Below, in pieces: positions 7,641 through 13,281 of a DNA stretch of 13,281 nt. The DNA lies in contig MNRP01000015.1 of NCBI GenBank assembly GCA_001916005.1, positions 1 through 13,281 of the forward strand. The letters run 5' to 3'. Under the pieces are notes generated by a model. It worked only from the letters and a program-made list of their open reading frames with translations, did no database searches and was not told the origin of the DNA. Source of the DNA: Clostridium sp. 26_22. Lineage in GTDB: Bacteria; Bacillota; Clostridia; TANB77; CAG-508. The translations under genes and the position numbers were made by a program. How positions within the stretch are numbered: the first letter of the stretch is position 1; each line of letters begins with the position of its first letter.

Positions 7641-7665
7641 AAGTATGTAAAAATTTAACATTTTT

Positions 7666-7674
7666 TGATAAAAT
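7666..7674 (+). promoter_or_regulatory. Possible promoter of the membrane/TIR operon
   Basis: TGATAAAAT is an extended -10 match with one mismatch, just after the XRE terminator and 32 bases before the operon's first start codon. No good -35 is visible at the correct spacing. A promoter is needed here because of the terminator upstream. Confidence 0.4.
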
Positions 7675-7706
7675 AATAAAGTAGATAAAACGAAAGGACA
7701 TAAAGT

Positions 7707-8318
7707 ATGGATATATTGAATTATTTGCATTCTAAATCTATAAGTATAACAATAGATAACTTATTAATAGGAGCTATTCTAATATTCTGTGTGCTAGCAA
7801 TTTTAAGACTTCTTTTTTATTTTTTTAGGAAGAAAGTTAAAATTGTAAATTTAAATATAGAAATAGGGAATATAGGAAATATAACTCTTGAATTGAATAA
7901 AGAAGTATCAAAAATTGCACATAAAACTTGGGTTGAGATTATGACTAGAAAAGTAGGATTAACATTTGAAGAGGATAAAGATGTTATAGTAGAAGTATAC
8001 AATTCGTGGTATAAATTATTTGAAATAATAAGAGAACTACTAAAAAATGTAGAACCTAATAAAAAAGATAAAAATGTCGAGAAGTTAGAAGATATTTTAA
8101 TAAAAACATTAAATGAAGGATTAAGACCACATCTAACAAAATGGCAGGCTAAATTTAGAAGATGGTATGATATTGAGTTAAAAAAAGAAGAAAATAATAA
8201 AGTACCGCCACAAGAAATTCAGAAAAGATATGAAGAATATGATAATTTAGTTAAAGACTTAAAAAATACGAATGAAAAAATGGTACAGTTTGCTCAAGAA
8301 CTAAAAAAATTAATTTAA
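7707..8318 (+). CDS. Single-pass membrane protein, partner of a TIR-like protein
   Basis: I do not have a name for this 203-residue protein. One hydrophobic segment (about 17-40, IDNLLIGAILIFCVLAILRLL...) is followed by a basic RKKVK, which puts the rest in the cytosol. The soluble part starts with strand-like KIVNLNIEIGNIGNITLEL (45-63) and continues as helices: HKTWVEIMTRKVGL (72-85), DVIVEVYNSWYKLFEIIRELL (92-112), and a tryptophan-rich EGLRPHLTKWQAKFRRWYD (137-155), then a charged coiled tail. These aromatic and basic motifs look like a conserved domain. There is no macro, SLOG or SIR2 signature. ATG 7707 has AAAGGA 8 bases upstream. The stop is 13 bases before the TIR-like gene, so the two are surely co-expressed. 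I infer a membrane-bound effector or sensor paired with the TIR-like protein. Confidence 0.85.
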   Translation: MDILNYLHSKSISITIDNLLIGAILIFCVLAILRLLFYFFRKKVKIVNLNIEIGNIGNITLELNKEVSKIAHKTWVEIMTRKVGLTFEEDKDVIVEVYNSWYKLFEIIRELLKNVEPNKKDKNVEKLEDILIKTLNEGLRPHLTKWQAKFRRWYDIELKKEENNKVPPQEIQKRYEEYDNLVKDLKNTNEKMVQFAQELKKLI

Positions 8319-8331
8319 GGAGGTGATAAAA

Positions 8332-8847
8332 ATGGCTAAACATAAAGTATTTATATCTCATTATCATGCAGATGACACTGCTGTAAATGAATTTGTTAAT
8401 AAGTTTGCAAATGAAGAAAAAATTTTTACAGCGAAAATAGTCGGAGATGACTATGATACTACAATTAATAGTGATGATCCTGAATACATAATGAGAAAAA
8501 TAAGAGAAGACTATTTAACAGACTCTACTGTAACAATAGTGCTAATAGGAAGTGAAACATATAAAAGAAAATATGTAGATTGGGAAATAGCTTCAACTTT
8601 AAGAAATGATTCTATCAATAAAAGAAGTGGATTAATTGGTATTTTTCTTCCAAATAAAAATAGTAGAAACACAACTGTTCCAGAAAGATTACAAGATAAT
8701 ATTAATTCTGGTTATGCAAAATTGTATGAATATCCAACATATCCACATTTAGAATTAGAAAAATGGATAGATGAAGCGTATGAAAAAAAAGAAGATGGAT
8801 CAAAAGTGGACAATTCTAGAAAATTATATAAGTATAATAGACCTTAA
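8332..8847 (+). CDS. TIR-like protein of the MTH538/DUF1863 (ThsB-like) family
   Basis: This 171-residue protein is a stand-alone TIR-like fold of the kind used as the sensor in Thoeris phage defence (ThsB, PF08937). Signature stretches are KVFISHYHADD (5-15) at the first strand and loop, EYIMRKIREDYLTDSTVTIVLIGSETYKRKYVDWEIASTL (51-90 in parts) and GLIGIFLP (100-107). The WEI at 84-86 puts a glutamate where TIR-domain NADases carry the catalytic one. There is no signal peptide. A GTG at 8323 lies inside the AAGGAGGTGAT ribosome binding site, so ATG 8332 is the start. Known relatives make NAD-derived messengers that switch on a partner effector. By analogy this one may signal to the membrane protein encoded just upstream, but that is inference. 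Confidence 0.9.
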   Translation: MAKHKVFISHYHADDTAVNEFVNKFANEEKIFTAKIVGDDYDTTINSDDPEYIMRKIREDYLTDSTVTIVLIGSETYKRKYVDWEIASTLRNDSINKRSGLIGIFLPNKNSRNTTVPERLQDNINSGYAKLYEYPTYPHLELEKWIDEAYEKKEDGSKVDNSRKLYKYNRP

Positions 8848-8848
8848 T

Positions 8849-8876
8849 AAAAGCCGAGAATTATCTCGACTTTTTG
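8849..8876 (+). terminator. Terminator of the membrane/TIR operon
   Basis: AAAAG-C-CGAGA (8849-8859) pairs with TCTCG-A-CTTTT (8864-8874) around a 4-base loop with one C/A mismatch, followed by further T. It lies between two converging genes and could stop transcription from either side. Confidence 0.75.
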
Positions 8877-8881
8877 CTTTT

Positions 8882-9163
8882 CTACACCAACTTAACCTCT
8901 TCCATCACAAACTCATCCACCATCTCCTGAATCATATTCAAATATCTAACCTGTTCAATAAAACTATCTTTATCAGCAGGAGCAGGATACTTTTCTTTAA
9001 GTTCAATTTCAACCAAATTAGCATAACCTTTTAAATGATTTTCGAAATCCAATAAATAATCCATAATAGAGCCATCCATAACCAAACGAGAAAATTTAAA
9101 AGGTTTATATTCTTCCAAATACCTTTTAGCTAATTTACCATATCTATTTAGTCTCAATACCAT
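8882..9163 (-). CDS. TnpV-like transposon-associated protein
   Basis: The product (93 residues from ATG 9163) resembles the TnpV family carried by clostridial mobilisable and conjugative transposons. The family hallmarks are LNRYGKLAKRYLEEY near the N-terminus, a middle acidic helix, and a C-terminal VRYLNMIQEMVDEFVMEEVKL helix. TnpV has no established activity. The start overlaps the end of the gene upstream: its GGAGGT ribosome binding site and ATG lie inside that gene's last codons, so translation is probably coupled. That ATG is only 2 bases from GGAGG. A TTG at 9157, with 7-base spacing after GGAGGT, is a serious alternative. No transposase or recombinase accompanies it here, so it may be a relic or a solitary cargo gene. 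Confidence 0.75.
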   Translation of the reverse strand: MVLRLNRYGKLAKRYLEEYKPFKFSRLVMDGSIMDYLLDFENHLKGYANLVEIELKEKYPAPADKDSFIEQVRYLNMIQEMVDEFVMEEVKLV

Positions 9164-9452
9164 TACCTCCAAGACTCATAATAACTAAATTCAAGCAATC
9201 ACCAAAACCGGCCCTATAATATTTATCATTATAATAACCAGTAAAATCCATAATTTGCTCATAAAACTTGTCCAAATTTTTAATCATAAATTTCTCACTA
9301 TTTTTAGAAACATTTTTCAAAACTGAATTATAAAAAGTATCAAAGTCTAGAGAATGTTTCATATCTTCATTAGTTAATTTACAAAGTTCTTCATCTCTAA
9401 AAACTATCCACTCATTCATTAAATCTTGAATTTTATCTTTATTAAATTCCAT
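9144..9452 (-). CDS. Small uncharacterised protein coupled to TnpV
   Basis: This 102-residue soluble, acidic, mostly helical protein is not one I recognise by name. The C-terminal stretch DFTGYYNDKYYRAGFGDCLNLVIMSLGG (69-96 in parts) looks like a conserved aromatic motif and recalls small proteins found beside TnpV in mobile elements. That is a resemblance only. The ATG at 9452 has AAGGAGGAAA upstream on the minus strand, an excellent site. Its last 20 bases overlap the start of the TnpV-like gene. The pair is convergent with the TIR-like operon and divergent from the bile salt hydrolase. Confidence 0.8.
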   Translation of the reverse strand: MEFNKDKIQDLMNEWIVFRDEELCKLTNEDMKHSLDFDTFYNSVLKNVSKNSEKFMIKNLDKFYEQIMDFTGYYNDKYYRAGFGDCLNLVIMSLGGNGIETK

Positions 9453-9481
9453 AAAAATTTCCTCCTTAAAAATATCAATTC

Positions 9482-9505
9482 AATTGCAATAAAAATTTTG
9501 CAATT
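9482..9505. promoter_or_regulatory. Inverted repeat AATTGCAA upstream of the TnpV pair
   Basis: AATTGCAA (9482-9489) and TTGCAATT (9498-9505) are perfect 8-bp arms with an 8-base spacer. The repeat sits about 15 bases upstream of the ribosome binding site of the minus-strand gene starting at 9452. It overlaps where that gene's promoter should be, so it is a plausible operator. I found no clear -35/-10 pair. Confidence 0.4.
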
Positions 9506-9540
9506 AAAACCATAAAAATACAAAAATATGTTTAGTAACA

Positions 9541-9586
9541 CTTGGGGAGAAATTGGGGATCAAATTTTCAAAAACACCCCAATTTT
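9541..9586. repeat. G4/C4 hairpin with repeated TTGGGGA
   Basis: TTGGGGA occurs twice (9542-9548, 9553-9559). AAATTGGGG (9550-9558) can pair with CCCCAATTT (9577-9585) across 18 bases. The rest of the 325-bp gap at 9453-9777 holds no gene. The element stands out by base composition and resembles the clostridial intergenic repeats built on TTGGGGACGGTTCC. It could also act as a weak terminator. Confidence 0.45.
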
Positions 9587-9739
9587 AACAAAAATGTACA
9601 CTAAATAAAAATCCACCAAAGCACTAATATCACTAGCATACAATACAATTCAATATATATCATAAAATATGTTATGTAACCCTCATAACCCGAAGGTAAT
9701 TCCAAAATCCAAAAAAATATTTATTTTTTTCACTCAAAA

Positions 9740-9748
9740 TGATATAAT
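9740..9748 (+). promoter_or_regulatory. Extended -10 promoter of the bile salt hydrolase operon
   Basis: TGATATAAT is a perfect extended -10 element, identical to that of the PH-domain gene. The -35 region is only T-rich. Transcription would begin near 9755, just before CAAGGAGG. Confidence 0.55.
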
Positions 9749-9777
9749 AATAAAAAACAACAAGGAGGAAAAAACAA

Positions 9778-10752
9778 ATGTGTACAGCAGTAACATACAA
9801 AACAAAAGACTTCTACTTTGGAAGAACACTAGATTACGAATTCTCATATGGAGACGAAATAATAATAACGCCAAGAAACTACGAAATAAAATTCAGACAT
9901 CAAAAAGAAATAAAAAATCATTATGCCATAATAGGGATGGCATATGTAACGGAAAACTACCCATTATATTATGATGCAATAAACGAAAAAGGACTATGTA
10001 TAGCTGGGCTAAACTTTGTCGGAAACGCCAATTATAACGAACAAGTAGAGAGCAACGACAACATAGCTCAATTCGAATTCATACCATGGATTCTTAGCCA
10101 ATGCACAACAGTAAAAGAAGCAAAAAAGTTAATAGAAAATATGAACTTTATAAATGAACCATTTAATGAAAACTTACCACTAGCCCAGTTACATTGGATT
10201 ATTTCAGATAGTACAGAATCTATTACCGTAGAATCTGTAAAGGAAGGAATAAAAATATATAATAATCCAGTGGGAGTATTAACAAATAATCCACCATTTG
10301 ATAAGCAAATGTTTGAACTAAATAATTATATGAACCTGTCTCCAAAATCACCGGAAAATAAATTCTCAAAAGACTTAGACTTACAACAATATAGCAGAGG
10401 AATGGGAGCTATAGGACTTCCAGGAGACTTATCTTCTCAATCTAGGTTTGTAAGAGTAGCTTTTGTTAAAATGAATTCAGTTTCAGGAGATACAGAGAAA
10501 GAAAGTGTAAATCAATTTTTCCATATACTTAATTCTGTAGACCAACAAAGAGGATGTTGTCAATTAGACAATGGAAAATTCGAAATTACAATATATACAT
10601 CTTGTTGCAATGCTACAAAAGGAATTTATTATTATACAACATATGACAATCATCAAATAAGTGGAATAGATATGCATAAAGAAAATTTGGACTCTACAGA
10701 ACTTATTAGGTATGAATTAATAAAAGATGAACAAATAAAAATTCAAAATTAA
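9778..10752 (+). CDS. cbh: Bile salt hydrolase (choloylglycine hydrolase)
   Basis: The enzyme removes glycine or taurine from conjugated bile acids in the cytoplasm. It is an Ntn hydrolase: after loss of Met1, Cys2 becomes both nucleophile and N-terminal amine. The protein has 324 residues, close to the 329 of the C. perfringens enzyme as I recall it, and parallels it along its length. Active-site residues are all present: Cys2, Arg16 and Asp19 (FGRTLDY), Asn79 (AGLNF), Asn170 (VLTNNP) and Arg223 (SSQSRFVR). The GLPGDLSS loop and SRGMGA stretch fit bile salt rather than penicillin V acylases, though specificity needs assay. The start has AAGGAGG at 9 bases. There is no signal peptide. The first 120 codons use more C-ending codons than the rest. 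A YfcE-like gene follows after 22 bp. Confidence 0.95.
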   Translation: MCTAVTYKTKDFYFGRTLDYEFSYGDEIIITPRNYEIKFRHQKEIKNHYAIIGMAYVTENYPLYYDAINEKGLCIAGLNFVGNANYNEQVESNDNIAQFEFIPWILSQCTTVKEAKKLIENMNFINEPFNENLPLAQLHWIISDSTESITVESVKEGIKIYNNPVGVLTNNPPFDKQMFELNNYMNLSPKSPENKFSKDLDLQQYSRGMGAIGLPGDLSSQSRFVRVAFVKMNSVSGDTEKESVNQFFHILNSVDQQRGCCQLDNGKFEITIYTSCCNATKGIYYYTTYDNHQISGIDMHKENLDSTELIRYELIKDEQIKIQN

Positions 10753-10774
10753 TATTATAAACAAGGAGGAAAAA

Positions 10775-11323
10775 ATGAAAGTATTAATAATTTCAGATAT
10801 TCATGGTTCAGGCTATTATGGAGAAAAAATAAAAGAAATTAATGAAAGAGAAAATCCAGATAAAATAATTTTATTAGGTGACTTATATTATCATGGACCA
10901 AGAAATGAATTGAGTCAAGAGTACGAACCAATGAAAGTTGCTAATATTTTAAACTCATTAAAGGACAAGCTTTTAGTAGTAAAAGGAAATTGTGATGCGG
11001 AAGTTGATGAAATGATTTCTGAGTTCAAATTTCAAAACCATATTTTAATGGAAATAAATGGAACTAATTACTATTTTACACATGGACATAAATATAATAT
11101 AGAGAATATACCATATGAAGATTTTGATGTAATGATATATGGACATATACATCAAGGTTTTATACAAGAAAAAGAGGGTTATGTTTTTGCAAATCCGGGG
11201 TCAATTTCTTTACCTAAATGCAATACAGAACATAGTTATATTATGATTGATGGTAATAAAATTATTTTGAAACGAGTAGATGGAAAGATATTACAAGAAT
11301 ATGAGTTAAAGTCAAAAAATTAA
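10775..11323 (+). CDS. YfcE-family phosphodiesterase
   Basis: This 182-residue metallophosphoesterase matches the YfcE/MJ0936 family of metal-dependent phosphodiesterases. All metal ligands are visible: D8 and H10 (SDIH), D36 (LLGDLYYHGPRNE), N72 (KGNCD), H103 (THGH) and H124/H126 (GHIH). FANPGSISLP (138-147) is the family's C-terminal signature. Known members cleave artificial phosphodiesters, and the natural substrate is not settled. ATG 10775 follows AAGGAGG, and the gene lies 22 bp after the bile salt hydrolase with no terminator between, so the two are probably co-transcribed. A functional link to bile acid hydrolysis is not evident. Confidence 0.94.
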   Translation: MKVLIISDIHGSGYYGEKIKEINERENPDKIILLGDLYYHGPRNELSQEYEPMKVANILNSLKDKLLVVKGNCDAEVDEMISEFKFQNHILMEINGTNYYFTHGHKYNIENIPYEDFDVMIYGHIHQGFIQEKEGYVFANPGSISLPKCNTEHSYIMIDGNKIILKRVDGKILQEYELKSKN

Positions 11324-11331
11324 AAACTAAT

Positions 11332-11380
11332 ACTAAAAAAGAAGCATATTGGAATAACAACCAATATGGTTCTTTTTAGT
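11332..11380. terminator. Bidirectional terminator between converging genes
   Basis: A long stem, AAAAAGAA-G-CATATTGG with CCAATATG-G-TTCTTTTT (one mismatch), surrounds an 8-base loop at 11353-11360. T-tracts flank it on both strands, which suits termination of both the YfcE operon and the minus-strand chimeric gene. Confidence 0.8.
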
Positions 11381-11417
11381 TACAAAAATTAAATTATAAA
11401 GTAATAAAAATATATAC

Positions 11418-12368
11418 TTAAATATCATTATTATTGTATTTAATAATATAATAATGTATATCAAAATAAGTAACCTGTTCAGGTAAAGCATCCTTTAAAG
11501 GCCTTAATTTTTCAATACCAATTAATTTAATAGCATTTAAAATTATATCTTTATATTGAGTTTGTACATCTTTTTCTAAATCAACATCAATTCCAGCCTC
11601 ATAACATTTAAGCAAATGATTTTCAACAGTTACCCTCGTTAAACTTCTAATATTACAAATTTCATCAATGGATTTTCCTTCCTTATATAAATTACAAGTT
11701 ATAATTTTCGTATCTTCTTTAGGCTTTTTAGTCTCATTTTTAACTTCAGTTTGAGATTTATAAGAAGCGGAAGATGATGAAACTTTTGATGTAATATTAT
11801 CAAGTTTTTCAGGGATTTTTATATTATTTTCTTCTACATATTTTGAAATAGTATCAATAAAAATTTTACCATACTTTTCTAATTTAGATACCCCAACACC
11901 AGTTATTTTAAGCATGTTTTCCACATTTGTTGGAAAATATGTGGACATCTCCTTTAAAGAAACGTCTGTAAAGACGATAAATGGTGGAATATTATTTAAT
12001 TGAGCAATTTCCATTCTAAGTTCTTTCAAAATTCCAAATAAAACTTTATCATAATCAAGTTCGAAAATATCACTTAAAGCTTTCGCAACATTTTCTTTGT
12101 ATTCGATAGGTATATTTGTAGGATTAACACTTACAGATTCAACGCTAGAACTTTCAGCTAAAATATATTTTCCTGTTGAGTCATATATTATACCACGTTT
12201 TGCAGTTATAGATCTGCTTTGTGACTGCTGAGAACCTGCCTTTTCACTTAGTTCAGCACCCCAGACAAGTTGAATATAAGCTAATCTTGCAGTTAATACT
12301 GTAAAAATTATTAAAACTGTAAATAATGCATTTTTCATCTTTTTTTTGTTAGTTAAAGAAATTGGCAT
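11418..12368 (-). CDS. Chimera: PBP2/SpoVD N-terminus fused to RecQ C-terminus
   Basis: The 316-residue product joins pieces of two unrelated genes in frame. Residues 1-110 are the start of a class B penicillin-binding protein of SpoVD/FtsI type: a membrane anchor (about 14-34), then LAYIQLVWGAEL, RGIIYDSTGKYILAESS and the beginning of the dimerisation domain. From about 112 it is RecQ helicase: an HRDC domain (LKELRMEIAQLNNIPPFIVF, ITGVGVSKLEKYGKIF), a serine-rich linker (196-215), and a helix-turn-helix tail (ITCNLYKEGKSIDEICNIRS, TVENHLLKCYEAGI). The transpeptidase and the helicase core are both absent. Translation would put DNA-binding domains outside the membrane, so the product is unlikely to do either parent's job. 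ATG 12368 follows GAGGTGAT; a GTG nine bases earlier lies inside that site. It is probably a deletion scar or a misassembly. Confidence 0.85.
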   Translation of the reverse strand: MPISLTNKKKMKNALFTVLIIFTVLTARLAYIQLVWGAELSEKAGSQQSQSRSITAKRGIIYDSTGKYILAESSSVESVSVNPTNIPIEYKENVAKALSDIFELDYDKVLFGILKELRMEIAQLNNIPPFIVFTDVSLKEMSTYFPTNVENMLKITGVGVSKLEKYGKIFIDTISKYVEENNIKIPEKLDNITSKVSSSSASYKSQTEVKNETKKPKEDTKIITCNLYKEGKSIDEICNIRSLTRVTVENHLLKCYEAGIDVDLEKDVQTQYKDIILNAIKLIGIEKLRPLKDALPEQVTYFDIHYYIIKYNNNDI

Positions 12369-12394
12369 AAAAATCACCTCATATAAACTTATGC

Positions 12395-12400
12395 ATTATA
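12395..12400 (-). promoter_or_regulatory. Candidate -10 box of the chimeric gene
   Basis: On the minus strand this reads TATAAT, preceded by TAA and followed about 27 bases later by the start codon. The -35 region is not convincing: TTGCCC ends only 14 bp upstream, and the position at 17 bp reads AAATTG. Confidence 0.35.
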
Positions 12401-12413
12401 TTAGAAAAAAATT

Positions 12414-12446
12414 AGGGCAATTTGGGGTCGGTTCCATTTTTGCCCT
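12414..12446. repeat. Hairpin with the GGGGTCGGTTCC motif
   Basis: AGGGCAA (12414-12420) and TTGCCCT (12440-12446) are inverted arms around TTTGGGGTCGGTTCCATTT. This resembles an intergenic repeat common in Clostridia that is built around GGGGACGGTTCC and sometimes flanks REP-associated tyrosine transposases. On the minus strand the hairpin is followed by AATTTTTTT, so it could also end transcription arriving from that side. The 219 bp from 12369 to 12587 hold no gene. Confidence 0.45.
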
Positions 12447-12502
12447 TTGATGTTGCTGAAAAAATAAAATATATAGAAAACAGTTGAAATTAAAGTGATT
12501 TT

Positions 12503-12532
12503 TTGATAAAACTAAAAATGTAAGAATAATAT
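12503..12532 (+). promoter_or_regulatory. Possible promoter of the D-Ala--D-Ala ligase gene
   Basis: TTGATA (12503-12508) and TAATAT (12527-12532) are separated by 18 bp, an acceptable but not strong sigma-A match, about 55 bases before the start codon. Confidence 0.4.
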
Positions 12533-12587
12533 AAATTTAAAATCATATATATGGAAAAGAAATAAAAATATAGAAATGGGTGATATT

Positions 12588-13281
12588 ATGACAAGATTAG
12601 GAATCATATATGGAGGGATATCAACAGAACATGATGTTTCAGAGATGTCAGCAAAATCTGTAATAGAGAATTTAGATAAAGAAAAATATGAAGTACATAA
12701 AATATATATAAATGAATATGGAAAATGGTTTCAAGAGGATAATGATAAAAAAGAAGAAATTTATAATTTAGTATGGACATTAAAAGATTTGGATGTAGTA
12801 TTTCCAGTTTTGCACGGAATTGGAGGAGAGGATGGCACAATACAAGGGATGTTAGAAATGCTAAAAGTTCCATATGTAGGATGTGGAGTGTTGTCTTCAA
12901 GTATAGGAATGGATAAAGTTTATACGAAAATTATTTTTGAAAAAGCTGGCATACAAGAAGCACCATATATTTATATAAAGAAACATGAAGATAAATATAT
13001 GATTGTAAATGAGAACTTTGACGAAGAGGAATTTAATATAGAAAAAATAACTGGAAAATTAAAATTCCCCATGTTTGTAAAACCATCAAATTCAGGCTCT
13101 TCTGTTGGGGTAAAAAAAGCTACAAATAATGGGGAATTAAAAATGGCTATAGAAAATGCAGCACAATTTGATAATAAGATTTTAGTTGAGCAAGGTATCG
13201 AAGGAAAAGAAGTAGAATGTGCTATTTTGGATGGAAAAGAGATTATTGCTTCAACAGTTGGAGAGATAGTGCCAGCAGAGG
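12588..13281 (+). CDS. ddl: D-alanine--D-alanine ligase, 3' end beyond the window
   Basis: This ATP-dependent ligase joins two D-alanines for peptidoglycan precursors in the cytoplasm. The window holds its first 231 codons, roughly two thirds of the usual length. Visible motifs are IIYGGISTEHDVS (6-18), with the Ddl N-terminal signature and substrate-binding glutamate, HGIGGEDGTIQGMLEML (76-92), YVGCGVLSSSIGMDK (96-110), with the usual lysine start of the ATP-grasp domain, and FVKPSNSGSSVGVKK (163-177), the glycine-serine loop over ATP. ATG 12588 follows GGGTGAT with short spacing. The active-site omega loop and the catalytic arginine lie outside the window, so D-Ala versus D-Lac/D-Ser preference cannot be read. 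It is divergent from the chimeric gene. Confidence 0.94.
   Translation, partial: MTRLGIIYGGISTEHDVSEMSAKSVIENLDKEKYEVHKIYINEYGKWFQEDNDKKEEIYNLVWTLKDLDVVFPVLHGIGGEDGTIQGMLEMLKVPYVGCGVLSSSIGMDKVYTKIIFEKAGIQEAPYIYIKKHEDKYMIVNENFDEEEFNIEKITGKLKFPMFVKPSNSGSSVGVKKATNNGELKMAIENAAQFDNKILVEQGIEGKEVECAILDGKEIIASTVGEIVPAE

Noticed and set aside
7241..8847. XRE gene as part of the membrane/TIR operon or as an antitoxin
   Set aside because: A perfect 19-bp terminator separates it from that operon, and no toxin-like partner is adjacent.
8771..9034. Plus-strand open frame of 87 codons overlapping the TIR-like gene and the minus-strand TnpV-like gene
   Set aside because: It has no ribosome binding site, crosses the terminator at 8849-8876, and is antisense to a recognisable gene.
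9453..9777. A small gene or RNA in the 325-bp gap before the bile salt hydrolase
   Set aside because: I saw only the inverted repeat, the G-rich hairpin and the promoter element. No open frame with a ribosome binding site and no tRNA or riboswitch pattern is present.
9669..9974. Plus-strand open frame of 101 codons at the start of the bile salt hydrolase
   Set aside because: It lies out of frame with a clear enzyme gene, runs through its promoter and ribosome binding site, and has a low-complexity product.
12604..12900. Minus-strand open frame of 98 codons inside the D-Ala--D-Ala ligase gene
   Set aside because: It is antisense to a well-supported gene and its leucine/histidine-rich product is typical of a reverse-strand shadow.

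Overview
The window is very AT-rich, uses AGA and ATA codons heavily, has strong AAGGAGG-type ribosome binding sites and intrinsic terminators. This points to a low-GC Firmicute of the class Clostridia. A bile salt hydrolase close to the Clostridium perfringens enzyme (about 9.8-10.75 kb) and a TnpV-type gene suggest a gut inhabitant. I cannot name the species.

Positions 1-5100 look like the downstream part of a type I restriction-modification operon. It holds an unrecognised 222-residue protein, the HsdR motor/nuclease subunit, a small PD-(D/E)xK nuclease-like protein and a metallophosphoesterase, all on the + strand with short gaps. HsdM and HsdS are not in the window and would have to lie upstream. 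The metallophosphoesterase is broken by an exact 32-bp tandem duplication that throws its last 34 codons, including the GHYH metal-binding motif, out of frame.

Positions 5100-8880 hold separately transcribed small units: a bacterial PH-domain protein, an AAA ATPase of the DUF4143 family with a textbook promoter overlapped by a perfect inverted repeat, an XRE-type repressor-like protein, and a two-gene operon encoding a single-pass membrane protein followed by a TIR-like (MTH538/DUF1863, ThsB-like) protein. The last pair is the best candidate here for an under-described defence system: its partner is neither the SIR2-SLOG nor the macro-domain effector of the Thoeris types I know.

Positions 8880-9450 (- strand) carry a TnpV-like gene translationally coupled to a small unknown gene, a sign of mobile-element traffic. 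Positions 9778-11323 are a bile salt hydrolase plus YfcE-like phosphodiesterase operon, closed by a bidirectional terminator.

Positions 11418-12368 (- strand) hold an in-frame chimera: the membrane anchor and first domain of a SpoVD/PBP2-like penicillin-binding protein joined to the HRDC and helix-turn-helix tail of a RecQ helicase. The window ends inside a divergent D-alanine--D-alanine ligase gene.
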